Positions 1 to 6,652 of a stretch of DNA of 6,680 nt are shown here, one piece after another. The DNA comes from JBDTMC01 sp039934475 (GTDB lineage: Bacteria > Acidobacteriota > Terriglobia > Bryobacterales > Bryobacteraceae). The stretch lies in the NCBI GenBank assembly GCA_039934475.1, contig JBDTMC010000438.1, forward strand, positions 1 through 6,680, read 5' to 3'. A program made the translations under genes and the position numbers. Each line of letters opens with the position of its first letter. The first letter of the stretch is position 1. The notes under the pieces are model-generated. The model did no database searches, had not been told where the DNA came from, and worked only from the letters and a program-made list of their open reading frames with translations.

Positions 1-1
1 C

Positions 2-1480
2 GTTGCGTATTCGCGCAAGCTGTGGATGACCACCCTGCCGGAATCCTTTTTCGAAGGAGGGTATAACCCGTTCGCGACGCCGAATGCGACTGACGAAGAG
101 ATGGATTTGATGCCTTGGGCAACCAGTTGGAAAGGCCGACTGCCGTACACGCTGGCGCGCGGGCTGGTGTTCCAGGAGGGGCGCCGCCTGCAACAGCTGG
201 CAACCTACGAGGATCTGGTGCGCCTGCCGGGCTCCTACTGGGTGGGTCCCGACGGCCGGACCGTGCATATCCATGCATTGGGAAGCGGCGATCCTAACGG
301 GAAGTCCTTCGAGGCCGCCGTGCAGCCGCACCTCTTTAAGCCGCAAGACGCGGGATTCGGGTTCCTGCGGGTGAGCGGGCTGATCTTGGAGCATTGCGCC
401 AACAGCTTCCTGCGAACGGGTATCGGCGCGCTCTTCACGATGGGCGGGCACCATTGGATCATTGAGCGCAATACCGTCCGGCACGTCAACTCAGTGGGTA
501 TCGAGATCGGCTTCGAGATCTACGAGGATACGGACAAGAGGTACACGCGGCGGGCCGACGCCAAACTCGGACACACGATCGTGCGGGGGAACAGGGTTTA
601 CGATTGCGGCACTGCCGGCATACGCGGACTGATCAACAACTACGCGCTGGTGGAGAATAATGAGATTACCGAGTGCGGCTGGCAGGACGCGGAGTATCAC
701 TGGGAGACGGCGGGCATCAAACTGCTGCTAAATACGGGGACGCTGGTTCGGAACAATGACATTTCGCGGATTGAGGCCGGCGGTGGTATCTGGCTCGATT
801 GGGATAACAAGAATTCGCGTGTAACTGGGAATGTTCTTCGCGACATCAGCACGGCGCAAGGAGCAGTGTTCGTGGAAGCTTCCCAAGAGCCGAACCTGGT
901 GGACCACAACGTGTTCTGGAACATTGATGGGCAGGGTGTGCGGATGGCCGACACAGACAACCTGATTGTGGCGCACAACCTATTCGTGCGGGTGAAGGAA
1001 GATCTTATTGTTGCAAGGGTCGCCACGGAACGGGACTTGGGCGGACGGCGGCTCACATCGAACAACAACCGCGTGGTGAACAACATCTTCGTGGATGCGG
1101 AGAAGCCGATCAACTTCGGAGACGCCAGCAATCGGGCAGACTTCAACGTCTACCTGACCACTCCAGGCGCTGCGAGTATGAAGCCGCTTGCCAGCGAGAC
1201 ACATAGCGTGTTTATGAAAGGCGACGTGAAGCTGAATGGCGAGGAGTTACTGCTGACATGGACACCGGGCCAAGCACTGCCTTCCGTGCCGGCAGTGAAG
1301 GGCTGCGAGCGGGACTTCGCCGGAGTCGAGAGGGCCAGCGAAGCCAGTGTTGCGGGGCCGTTCGTTGGTATGTCACGCGCGGCGACCTTCCTCTTGAAAA
1401 GGACTTTGGTGGGTGGGCAGGCGGCGATGATGTCCGGACCGCCTGCCAGCTTGGTTACTGCGGCGACGTCAACACACTGA
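2..1480 (+). CDS. Right-handed parallel beta-helix repeat protein (5' partial)
   Basis: The reading frame is open from the first complete codon of the window, so the N-terminus, and any signal peptide, lies upstream. The ATG at 26 is probably internal. About 492 residues are visible. Residues roughly 45-125 form a pre-helix segment (GSYWVGPDGRTVHIHALGSG, then VQPHLFKP) of the kind that precedes helices in secreted polysaccharide-active proteins. From about residue 150 to 385 there are repeated short coils of the N-x-V/I...G-I type: IIERNTVRHVNSVGIEIGF, VRGNRVYDCGTAGIRG, LVENNEITECG, LVRNNDISRIEAGGGIWLDW, VTGNVLRDIS, LVDHNVFWNIDGQGVRM, IVAHNLFVRV and VVNNIFVDA. This is the stacked-Asn pattern of pectate-lyase-like beta-helices. 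The last 40 or so residues after AGPF do not look like a conserved domain and may be read-through of an older stop. The family often binds or cleaves extracellular polysaccharide, but no catalytic residues could be assigned and the substrate is unknown. Its 3' end overlaps the tail of a minus-strand small ORF by 26 bp. Confidence 0.85.
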   Translation, partial: VAYSRKLWMTTLPESFFEGGYNPFATPNATDEEMDLMPWATSWKGRLPYTLARGLVFQEGRRLQQLATYEDLVRLPGSYWVGPDGRTVHIHALGSGDPNGKSFEAAVQPHLFKPQDAGFGFLRVSGLILEHCANSFLRTGIGALFTMGGHHWIIERNTVRHVNSVGIEIGFEIYEDTDKRYTRRADAKLGHTIVRGNRVYDCGTAGIRGLINNYALVENNEITECGWQDAEYHWETAGIKLLLNTGTLVRNNDISRIEAGGGIWLDWDNKNSRVTGNVLRDISTAQGAVFVEASQEPNLVDHNVFWNIDGQGVRMADTDNLIVAHNLFVRVKEDLIVARVATERDLGGRRLTSNNNRVVNNIFVDAEKPINFGDASNRADFNVYLTTPGAASMKPLASETHSVFMKGDVKLNGEELLLTWTPGQALPSVPAVKGCERDFAGVERASEASVAGPFVGMSRAATFLLKRTLVGGQAAMMSGPPASLVTAATSTH

Positions 1481-1633
1481 CGCCCCAAACGATGGCCCCG
1501 AGTATGCCCATCGTCCCAAGGACCTTGGCCGTTAGAATCGCATTCTCGGCGACGCTCAGCTTGCGAGGGGCATATTGATTGAGATCGACGGCCGATTCAA
1601 GCTCGGCGACGTTAGGCTTTTCCTGGATTCCAT
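1455..1633 (-). pseudogene. Small single-membrane-segment protein, frame broken by one base in an A-run
   Basis: On the minus strand an ATG at 1633-1631 sits seven bases downstream of AGGAGA, a near-ideal ribosome site. As written, this frame reads MESRKSLTS and stops after 25 residues. Adding one A to the AAAA run (plus-strand T-run 1618-1621) joins the start to a frame that is open to a TAA at 1457-1455. The restored 59-aa product begins MESRKKPNVAELESAVDLNQ, has an amphipathic stretch to about residue 32, then a hydrophobic segment at about 38-55 (VLGTMGILGAIVWGVSVL), and ends LTSPQ. That arrangement is typical of a small membrane-anchored protein. The long frame has no ATG, GTG or TTG of its own between an upstream TAG and its coding-like part, so a frameshift, real or from sequencing, is the simplest explanation. 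It converges on the beta-helix gene and overlaps its end. I do not recognise a family. Confidence 0.5.
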
Positions 1634-1640
1634 AATTGAG

Positions 1641-1646
1641 TCTCCT
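1641..1646 (-). promoter_or_regulatory. Ribosome binding site of the small membrane-protein ORF
   Basis: AGGAGA on the minus strand, seven bases before the ATG at 1633. It is the strongest Shine-Dalgarno match I noticed in the window. It supports translation starting at 1633, even though the frame it starts closes early as written. Confidence 0.5.
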
Positions 1647-1724
1647 GTGATGTGGGTTCCGCGGAGGGCCATCGAGACGTGGCTGTGGTCCGCGCTGCGA
1701 CTACTCTTGTACTGCGCCGCTGTG

Positions 1725-1901
1725 TCAGGAGAGACCTATCCGGTGCGGGCCCGCCAAGCGCCAGGAGTATGAATTGGGAATCGGCTTGACTCTGCTGTTT
1801 GGAGGGCGGATGACGGCCTGAACGCTAAGGGACAGTGCGATCACCAGGCAAAGAAGGGCGCGGCGTTGGTTTCCGATACGTGTTGTGCTGCTGGTATTCA
1901 C
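1725..1901 (-). CDS. Hypothetical small protein with signal-peptide-like N-terminus
   Basis: On the minus strand a GTG at 1901-1899 is preceded by AGGAA with seven bases of spacing. It opens a 58-codon frame ending in TGA at 1727-1725. The N-terminus has a polar and basic region (MNTSSTTRIGNQRR), a hydrophobic core (ALLCLVIALSLSV at residues 15-27) and an A-type site around VQA, the layout of a Sec signal peptide or a single membrane anchor. The remaining 30 residues (RPPNSRVKPIPNSYSW and following) match no family I know. A different minus-strand frame stays open further downstream, through about 1615, so this could also be the 5' end of a longer, frameshifted gene. It lies about 90 bp upstream of the small membrane-protein ORF on the same strand, and the two could be one transcript. 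Confidence is limited by the short length and non-ATG start. Confidence 0.35.
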   Translation of the reverse strand: MNTSSTTRIGNQRRALLCLVIALSLSVQAVIRPPNSRVKPIPNSYSWRLAGPHRIGLS

Positions 1902-1910
1902 GGAATCGTT

Positions 1911-1949
1911 CCTAAGTATATCGGATTATTAAAGAACATTCATCTTTGA
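1911..1949. promoter_or_regulatory. AT-rich island, possible divergent promoter
   Basis: A marked AT-rich patch in GC-rich surroundings. On the minus strand it contains TATACT (1920-1915), a good -10 hexamer match, and further upstream TTTAATAAT. No clear -35 hexamer is paired with either. If TATACT were used, transcription would begin so close to the GTG at 1901 that its AGGAA would be outside the message, so the upstream element would suit that gene better. A short inverted repeat AAAGA-N7-TCTTT lies inside. Base composition is the main support. Confidence 0.25.
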
Positions 1950-2061
1950 TCGGCAGAAGAACACGCTGACACGGGTTGGAGACACTCGGTTCGCGGAGGA
2001 CGCCGAGACGAAGGCGAGCGGCACTCAGTCAGCGCCCGCTTCCCGCGGGAGTGTTCCAATC

Positions 2062-2092
2062 GTTCACGAGAACATGGTAGTTTTGTTCACGA
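2062..2092. repeat. Direct repeat GTTCACGA x2, possible operator
   Basis: GTTCACGA occurs at 2062-2069 and again at 2085-2092, 23 bp apart start to start, which is about two helical turns. Both copies lie 80-110 bp before the regulator start and next to the palindrome at 2041-2050. The position and spacing would suit a regulator site, but an 8-bp repeat can occur by chance. Confidence 0.25.
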
Positions 2093-2173
2093 AGCCGCGA
2101 TGGGGCACTGGGAGCGGTCTGAGGGAAAGAATCGCCAGTTCTCGCGAAAGACAGGAAAGTGAACTGGGCTGCT

Positions 2174-2638
2174 ATGGCCACAAAGGAAATCACCACTGGT
2201 TATGTTGCGCAGATTATCCTTGCCGAGGACAATCCCGCCGACGTCGTGCTGGTACGGATGGCGCTGCAGGAGGCAGGTCTGGATTGCGAACTGCACGTGA
2301 TGGCAGACGGAGAAAAGACTATCTCCTTTATTGAGGAGCTGGATGCCAGACCGACGGCATTATTTTTGGATTTACTGCTGCTCGACATGCATCTGCCGAA
2401 GCGAGATGGAGAAGCCGTCCTGAGACGCCTGCGTTCCACGGAAAACTTTGCCCAGACGCCGGTAATTGTGATGACGGCATCGGATGCGCCGCGTGACCAC
2501 GCGCAGGCCGAGAAGCATGCCGCTCTGCACTATTTCCGAAAGCCCTCTAACCTTGACGGCTATATGCAACTCGGCGTCATCATTCGCGACCTGCTTTTTC
2601 CGAAGGCAGCAGCGGCGGTGCAGGGGCCCTTGGCGTGA
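2174..2638 (+). CDS. Rcp1-like single-domain response regulator
   Basis: A 154-aa stand-alone receiver (REC) with no output domain, expected to be a cytoplasmic phospho-carrier. From the ATG at 2174, beta-1 is IILAEDNPADV, with the acidic pair E18/D19. The phospho-acceptor is D71 in LLLDMHLPKRDG. The switch residue is T101 in PVIVMTASD, and the conserved lysine is K123 in YFRKPSN. Every core receiver residue is present, so it should be phosphorylatable. The LPKRDG motif and FRKPS signature place it with the Rcp1 group, partners of phytochrome-type kinases. The start is uncertain: a GTG at 2159 would add five residues, but AGGAAA abuts it too closely, while for the ATG at 2174 that same site is too far away. 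The ATG leaves a normal 12 residues before beta-1, so I prefer it. The stop overlaps the kinase start (GTGA), which indicates co-translation. Confidence 0.88.
   Translation: MATKEITTGYVAQIILAEDNPADVVLVRMALQEAGLDCELHVMADGEKTISFIEELDARPTALFLDLLLLDMHLPKRDGEAVLRRLRSTENFAQTPVIVMTASDAPRDHAQAEKHAALHYFRKPSNLDGYMQLGVIIRDLLFPKAAAAVQGPLA
2635..2638 (+). promoter_or_regulatory. GTGA stop-start overlap (translational coupling)
   Basis: The GTG start of the kinase and the TGA stop of the regulator share these four bases. An AGGGG eight bases upstream, inside the regulator gene, can serve as ribosome site. Overlaps of this type usually couple translation of two partner proteins. Confidence 0.6.
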
Positions 2639-5600
2639 CGTCCACCAAAGCAGAGTCCGCCGAATCATTCGATTTCCTATCCGGTGGCGGCGAGATGGGC
2701 AGCCTGATCCGGGAGTACGATTGGTCCGCCCATCCCCTGGGGCGACCCAGCGCGTGGCCGCAAAGCCTCAAAACCGCGGTTAGCCTGATTCTCAATTCAC
2801 AACATCCGATGTGGATCGGTTGGGGCAAGGAGATATCGTTTCTCTACAACGATGCCTATCTTCACGTGCTTGGGCTGGCCAAGCATCCGAGGGCGCTGGG
2901 GCGGCCGGCGGCGGAAGTGTGGTCGGAAATCTGGGATGTTTGCGGGCCTCTAGCAGATAAGGTATTCCGGTTGGGTGAGGCAAGCTTTGTCGATGACGTG
3001 CAACTGTTCATGGACCGCGGGGATCACCTGGAAGAGACCTACTATTCATTTTCTTACAGCCCAATCCGCGATGAGTCGGGGGGAGTAGGAGGCTTGTTCT
3101 GCCCTTCGACAGACACGACGGCGAAGATCCTGAGCGCGCGCCGCTTGCGGACGCTGTCGGAGCTCGCTTCTGGCATCCACGTCGGGGCAAAGACGGAGAC
3201 AGCATGCGCCACAATCGCCGCTGAGTTGGCCAAGAATCCGGATGACATACCCTTCGCGCTGCTTTACATCATGAACGCCGACGGCACCGAAGCCATCCTA
3301 ACGGAGGCGGTGAGAATTGAGGCCGCAGATGCAACGTTGGCTCCGCGGGTGGTGGATCTGAAGAGCGGCAACAACTCACGTTGTGTGTGGCCGCTGGCGG
3401 CTGTCCTGAAAGCGGGGACAAGCCGGCGGGTTTCCGTAGAGGGCTTTGAGGACTTGCCGCAAGGACCGGCGAACCAGCGAATTTCCGAAGCGATCATCTT
3501 ACCGGTTGCGTCCCGCGGCGACGATAAGCATCTCGGCGTCCTGATCGCGGGAATGAACCCTACCCGCAGGTCGGATGCCGCCTACCAGACCTTCTTCGAG
3601 CTTGTCGCGACGCAAGTTGGGACCACGATCCAGAACGCGAGAGTGGTAGAGGAAGAGAAGAAACGAGCGGAGATGCTCGAACAGATCGATCGGGCCAAGA
3701 CAGCGTTCTTTTCGAACGTAAGTCATGAGTTCCGCACGCCGCTGACGTTGATGATCGGGCCATTGGAAGATGCGCTGGCGGGAGAATCCCTGTTGCCGGT
3801 TGAGCGCGAGCGGCTGGATTTGGCGCATCGGAACTCGCGGCGCCTGCTGAAGCTGGTCAATTCACTGCTCGACTTTTCGCGCATCGAAGCTGGTCGAGCA
3901 CAGGCCTCGTATCAGCCAACTGACGTGGCTGCCCTCACCGCCGAACTCGCTAGCAATTTCCGTTCCGCCAGCGAACGCGCGGGCTTGAAACTAATTGTCA
4001 ATTGCCCCGCTCTTCCGGAACCCCTATATATCGACCGGGACATGTGGGAGAAAATCGTACTCAACCTGCTTTCCAACGCATTTAAATACACCTTCGAAGG
4101 GGAGATCGCGGTGAGCCTACGCTTGGTTGAGAACCAGGTGGAGTTGTCGGTACGGGATACAGGCGTCGGTGTGCCCGCGGAGGAATTACCCAGGCTCTTC
4201 GAGCGATTTCACCGCATCCCGGGGCAGCAGAGCCGGAGCTTTGAAGGCAGCGGCATCGGCCTTGCTTTGGTGCAGGAACTTGTGAAGCTGCATGGCGGCA
4301 CGATTTCCGTAGAAAGCGCCGTGGGACGCGGTACGATCTTTGCGATTCGGATTCCGTTGGGGAAGGCGCACCTTCCGAAAGAGCGCATTGATGCCAGCGG
4401 GCTGGAAGGTTCTACGCCAACTGGGGCCACGGCCTATGTCGAAGAGGCTTTGCACTGGCTTCCGGATGATTCGACATCAAGGGAAGTTCCAGGGAGAGGG
4501 CAGGCGATTCGTAGCGTGGCCCCATCATTCGAAGGCGCGCGGATCCTGCTTGCCGACGATAATTCCGATATGCGAAATTACGTCAGGCGCCTGCTCGCTG
4601 AGCTTTGCGAAGTTCAAGTCGTTTCTGACGGCCAGGAGGCACTGGAGGCAGTTCGCATTTGCCGTCCGGACCTGATTTTGACCGATGTGATGATGCCTCG
4701 CCTGGACGGCTTTGGACTGCTGCGGGCTTTGCGCGCCGACCCGGAATTGAGCGATATTCCGATTATTATGCTGTCCGCGCGGGCGGGCGAAGAGAGCCGC
4801 GTGGAAGGCCTGGGCGCCGGTGCGGATGACTATCTGTTCAAGCCTTTCTCGGCGCGAGAACTGACCGCGCGGGTGGGTTCTGTGCTGGAACTTTCGCGGG
4901 CGCGCCGGGCGGTAGTCGAAGCGGTACGCGACAGCGAGAGACGTCTCCGGACGATGTTTCAGCAGGCGCCGAGCTTCACCTGCATCCTGCGCGGGCCGCA
5001 GCACGTGTTTGAATTTACCAATGATTCCTACATGCGCTTGGTTGGGGAAGGCCGCGATCTCATGGACAAGCCTGTGCGGGAAGCCATTCCCGAAGCGGCG
5101 GGGCAAGGCTACTTCGAGCTTTTGGACGGCGTGTACGCTTCGGGCAAGTCTTTCACGGGACTTGAGACCCCACTCCAGCTGCGGCGCACTGCGGGCGGTC
5201 CCATGGTGAATTTGTTGATCGATTTTATCTTTCAGCCGATCACCGATGCCTTAGGGCAAGTGTCCGGCATATTCGTGGAGGGTTTCGAGGTGACCGAGCG
5301 CCACGCGGCGCAGGCCGCGCTGCGCGAGAGCGAAGAGCGGTACCGCACACTGTTCGATTCCATTGATGAGGGCTTCTGCGTCGTGGAGGCGATACCTGCC
5401 AGCGGTGAATCTGCCGCCGACTTCCGATACATCGCGGTGAATCCCGCAGTGGAGACTCAAAGCGGAGTGCCGGCAAAAGTCGGCGACACGATCCGGGGCG
5501 TCATCCCGACTGAAGCGGAAAGCTGGATTGATGCCTTCGACAACATTGTGCGCACTGGCGAACCAGCGAGAGGGGAACGGGGACTTCTCTCGCAGGGGCG

Positions 5601-6381
5601 AGTGCTGGACCTCTATGCATTCAGGCTGGCAGACGACACCAAGAGACGCGTAGGGGTGCTCTTCACGGACATCACAGCGCGGAAGAGTGCCGAGGCGGAG
5701 TTGTTGCGGGCCAACCAGGACCTGGAACAATTTGCCTATTCCGCGAGCCATGACTTGCAGGAACCGTTGCGCAGCATCAAGATCTACAGTGAATTGCTTT
5801 CCAAACGTCATGGAGAGCAACTACGAGGGGATGCGAAGGATTTTCTCGACTTCGTGACCTCGGGCGCGAGCCGCATGGAATTGCTGGTGCGAGATCTTCT
5901 CGCCTACACGCAAGCGACACAGCTTGACCGGCCGGCCGGCGCCGTTGATTCGGGCGAAGCCTTGGCCACCGCCCTCGCGAACCTGGCGGAGTCCCTCAGG
6001 GAAAGCAGCGGTAGCGTATCATTCGGACCTTTGCCGTCGCTGCCGGTGAATGCTACCCATCTGCAACAAATCTTTCAGAACCTTATCGGCAATGCAATCA
6101 AGTACTGCCGTCCGGGAGTGCCGCCCGTCATAGACATACAGGCCCAGCGTGAGAATGGGCTGTGGCGGTTCTCAGTAAGCGACAACGGAATTGGCATCGA
6201 ATCAGAGTATAAGGAGCACGTTTTTGGTCTCTTCAAGCGGCTGCACACAGCAGATGAATATTCAGGCACCGGCATCGGGCTGGCTATCTGTCAACGAATG
6301 GTGGAGAGATATCACGGCCGGATCTGGGTGGAATCCGAAGTCGGAGAAGGATCAATCTTTTACTTCACCCTCCCAGCCTGA
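2635..6381 (+). CDS. Double hybrid sensor histidine kinase (PAS-GAF-HK-REC-PAS-PAS-HK)
   Basis: A 1248-aa protein with two kinase cores. Order: PAS (about 25-160; IREYDW to PIRDESGGVGG); GAF (about 172-335); helical linker (about 336-358, EEEKKRAEMLEQIDRAK); HisKA with H364 in SNVSHEFRTPL; HATPase with N477/N481 in NLLSNAFKY, G1 DTGVGVP (508-514) and G2 GSGIGLAL (538-545); REC (about 635-750) with D641/D642, phospho-acceptor D684 in TDVMMPRLDG, S714 and K736 in FKPF; PAS (about 771-890); PAS (about 903-1014); second HisKA with H1039 in SASHDLQEPLR; second HATPase with NLIGNAIKY (1149-1157), DNGIGI (1183-1188) and SGTGIGLAI. Both cores have all their boxes, so both should be catalytic. I see no membrane segment or signal peptide, so it is probably cytoplasmic. 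Kinase 1 likely feeds the internal receiver. The second H-box is of the phytochrome/Cph1 kind, which pairs with Rcp1-like receivers such as those on either side. The GTG start is chosen for the GTGA overlap and AGGGG; an ATG at 2695 (residue 21) is the alternative. The ligand is unknown, and I see no clear bilin-binding evidence. Confidence 0.93.
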   Translation: MTSTKAESAESFDFLSGGGEMGSLIREYDWSAHPLGRPSAWPQSLKTAVSLILNSQHPMWIGWGKEISFLYNDAYLHVLGLAKHPRALGRPAAEVWSEIWDVCGPLADKVFRLGEASFVDDVQLFMDRGDHLEETYYSFSYSPIRDESGGVGGLFCPSTDTTAKILSARRLRTLSELASGIHVGAKTETACATIAAELAKNPDDIPFALLYIMNADGTEAILTEAVRIEAADATLAPRVVDLKSGNNSRCVWPLAAVLKAGTSRRVSVEGFEDLPQGPANQRISEAIILPVASRGDDKHLGVLIAGMNPTRRSDAAYQTFFELVATQVGTTIQNARVVEEEKKRAEMLEQIDRAKTAFFSNVSHEFRTPLTLMIGPLEDALAGESLLPVERERLDLAHRNSRRLLKLVNSLLDFSRIEAGRAQASYQPTDVAALTAELASNFRSASERAGLKLIVNCPALPEPLYIDRDMWEKIVLNLLSNAFKYTFEGEIAVSLRLVENQVELSVRDTGVGVPAEELPRLFERFHRIPGQQSRSFEGSGIGLALVQELVKLHGGTISVESAVGRGTIFAIRIPLGKAHLPKERIDASGLEGSTPTGATAYVEEALHWLPDDSTSREVPGRGQAIRSVAPSFEGARILLADDNSDMRNYVRRLLAELCEVQVVSDGQEALEAVRICRPDLILTDVMMPRLDGFGLLRALRADPELSDIPIIMLSARAGEESRVEGLGAGADDYLFKPFSARELTARVGSVLELSRARRAVVEAVRDSERRLRTMFQQAPSFTCILRGPQHVFEFTNDSYMRLVGEGRDLMDKPVREAIPEAAGQGYFELLDGVYASGKSFTGLETPLQLRRTAGGPMVNLLIDFIFQPITDALGQVSGIFVEGFEVTERHAAQAALRESEERYRTLFDSIDEGFCVVEAIPASGESAADFRYIAVNPAVETQSGVPAKVGDTIRGVIPTEAESWIDAFDNIVRTGEPARGERGLLSQGRVLDLYAFRLADDTKRRVGVLFTDITARKSAEAELLRANQDLEQFAYSASHDLQEPLRSIKIYSELLSKRHGEQLRGDAKDFLDFVTSGASRMELLVRDLLAYTQATQLDRPAGAVDSGEALATALANLAESLRESSGSVSFGPLPSLPVNATHLQQIFQNLIGNAIKYCRPGVPPVIDIQAQRENGLWRFSVSDNGIGIESEYKEHVFGLFKRLHTADEYSGTGIGLAICQRMVERYHGRIWVESEVGEGSIFYFTLPA

Positions 6382-6397
6382 CGCTGTACCGGAGAAG

Positions 6398-6652
6398 ATG
6401 CACAGGATCCTTGTTGTGGAGGACAGCAAGGCGGATTTCTTCCTCATCCGCGAGGCCATTTCAGCGGCCGCGGTGAACGCCACCCTGCACGTTGTGACTG
6501 ACGGCGAGCAGGCCATTCAGTTCTTAAGGAATGCAAGCGATGCCGGGGAGCCTTGTCCCGACCTCATATTGCTGGATTTGAACATTCCCAAGAGAGACGG
6601 AACGGAAGTTCTGCGCCAGTTACGCGCTAGTGTAGTGCTTCACACAGAGTGA
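6398..6652 (+). pseudogene. Rcp1-like response regulator, truncated in the receiver domain
   Basis: This starts 16 bp after the kinase stop, with GGAG at 6391-6394 as a close ribosome site (three bases from the ATG). The first 77-78 residues are a clear receiver: RILVVEDSKADFFL with E8/D9, then DGEQAIQFLR, then phospho-acceptor D60 in LILLDLNIPKRDG, then VLRQLRAS. After that the homology stops and the frame runs through VVLHTE to a TGA at 6650-6652. Intact family members are about 140-150 aa. Here the beta-4 Thr/Ser and beta-5 Lys, both needed for phosphorylation and switching, are gone, as are the last two strands and helices. The break falls where insertion-sequence-like DNA begins (about 6631). 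The 84-aa product would be an incomplete fold, probably inactive. The missing 3' half may lie beyond the window on the far side of the element. Before disruption it was probably a second target of the upstream kinase. Confidence 0.75.

Larger units (their letters stand above)
1902..2173. other. Intergenic region upstream of the signalling operon
   Basis: I see no convincing gene here. It should contain the promoter of the rightward regulator-kinase operon and, if the minus-strand small ORFs are real, their promoter too. Three landmarks are visible: an AT-rich island at about 1911-1949, a perfect 10-bp palindrome TCCCGCGGGA at 2041-2050, and a direct repeat GTTCACGA at 2062-2069 and 2085-2092. 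A plus-strand frame is open from 1933 into the regulator gene, but it lacks an early start and is out of frame with the receiver domain, so I do not call it. Confidence 0.5.

Noticed and set aside
697..1146. 149-codon minus-strand open frame
   Set aside because: Antisense to the beta-helix coils; the repeat pattern on the plus strand is clear.
1575..1772. 65-codon plus-strand ORF in the gap after the beta-helix gene
   Set aside because: No ribosome site. The minus-strand reading of the same DNA has a strong ribosome site and a more protein-like sequence.
1930..1950. AAAGA-N7-TCTTT hairpin as a terminator
   Set aside because: The stem is only five weak base pairs with no following T-run; too poor to call a terminator.
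1933..2334. Plus-strand frame open through the intergenic region into the regulator, with an ATG at 2074
   Set aside because: No ribosome site or recognisable protein, and it runs out of frame through the well-supported receiver domain.
4525..5106. 193-codon minus-strand open frame
   Set aside because: It lies wholly inside the kinase gene opposite its receiver and second PAS. The product shows no recognisable fold, and the plus-strand frame has full domain support.
5251..5820. 189-codon minus-strand open frame
   Set aside because: Antisense to the third PAS and second H-box of the kinase. It is a by-product of GC-rich codon use with no domain of its own.
6191..6397. Upstream in-frame extension of the second regulator into the kinase 3' end
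   Set aside because: This part is the kinase ATP-binding domain read in another frame. The receiver begins at the ATG at 6398, after GGAG.
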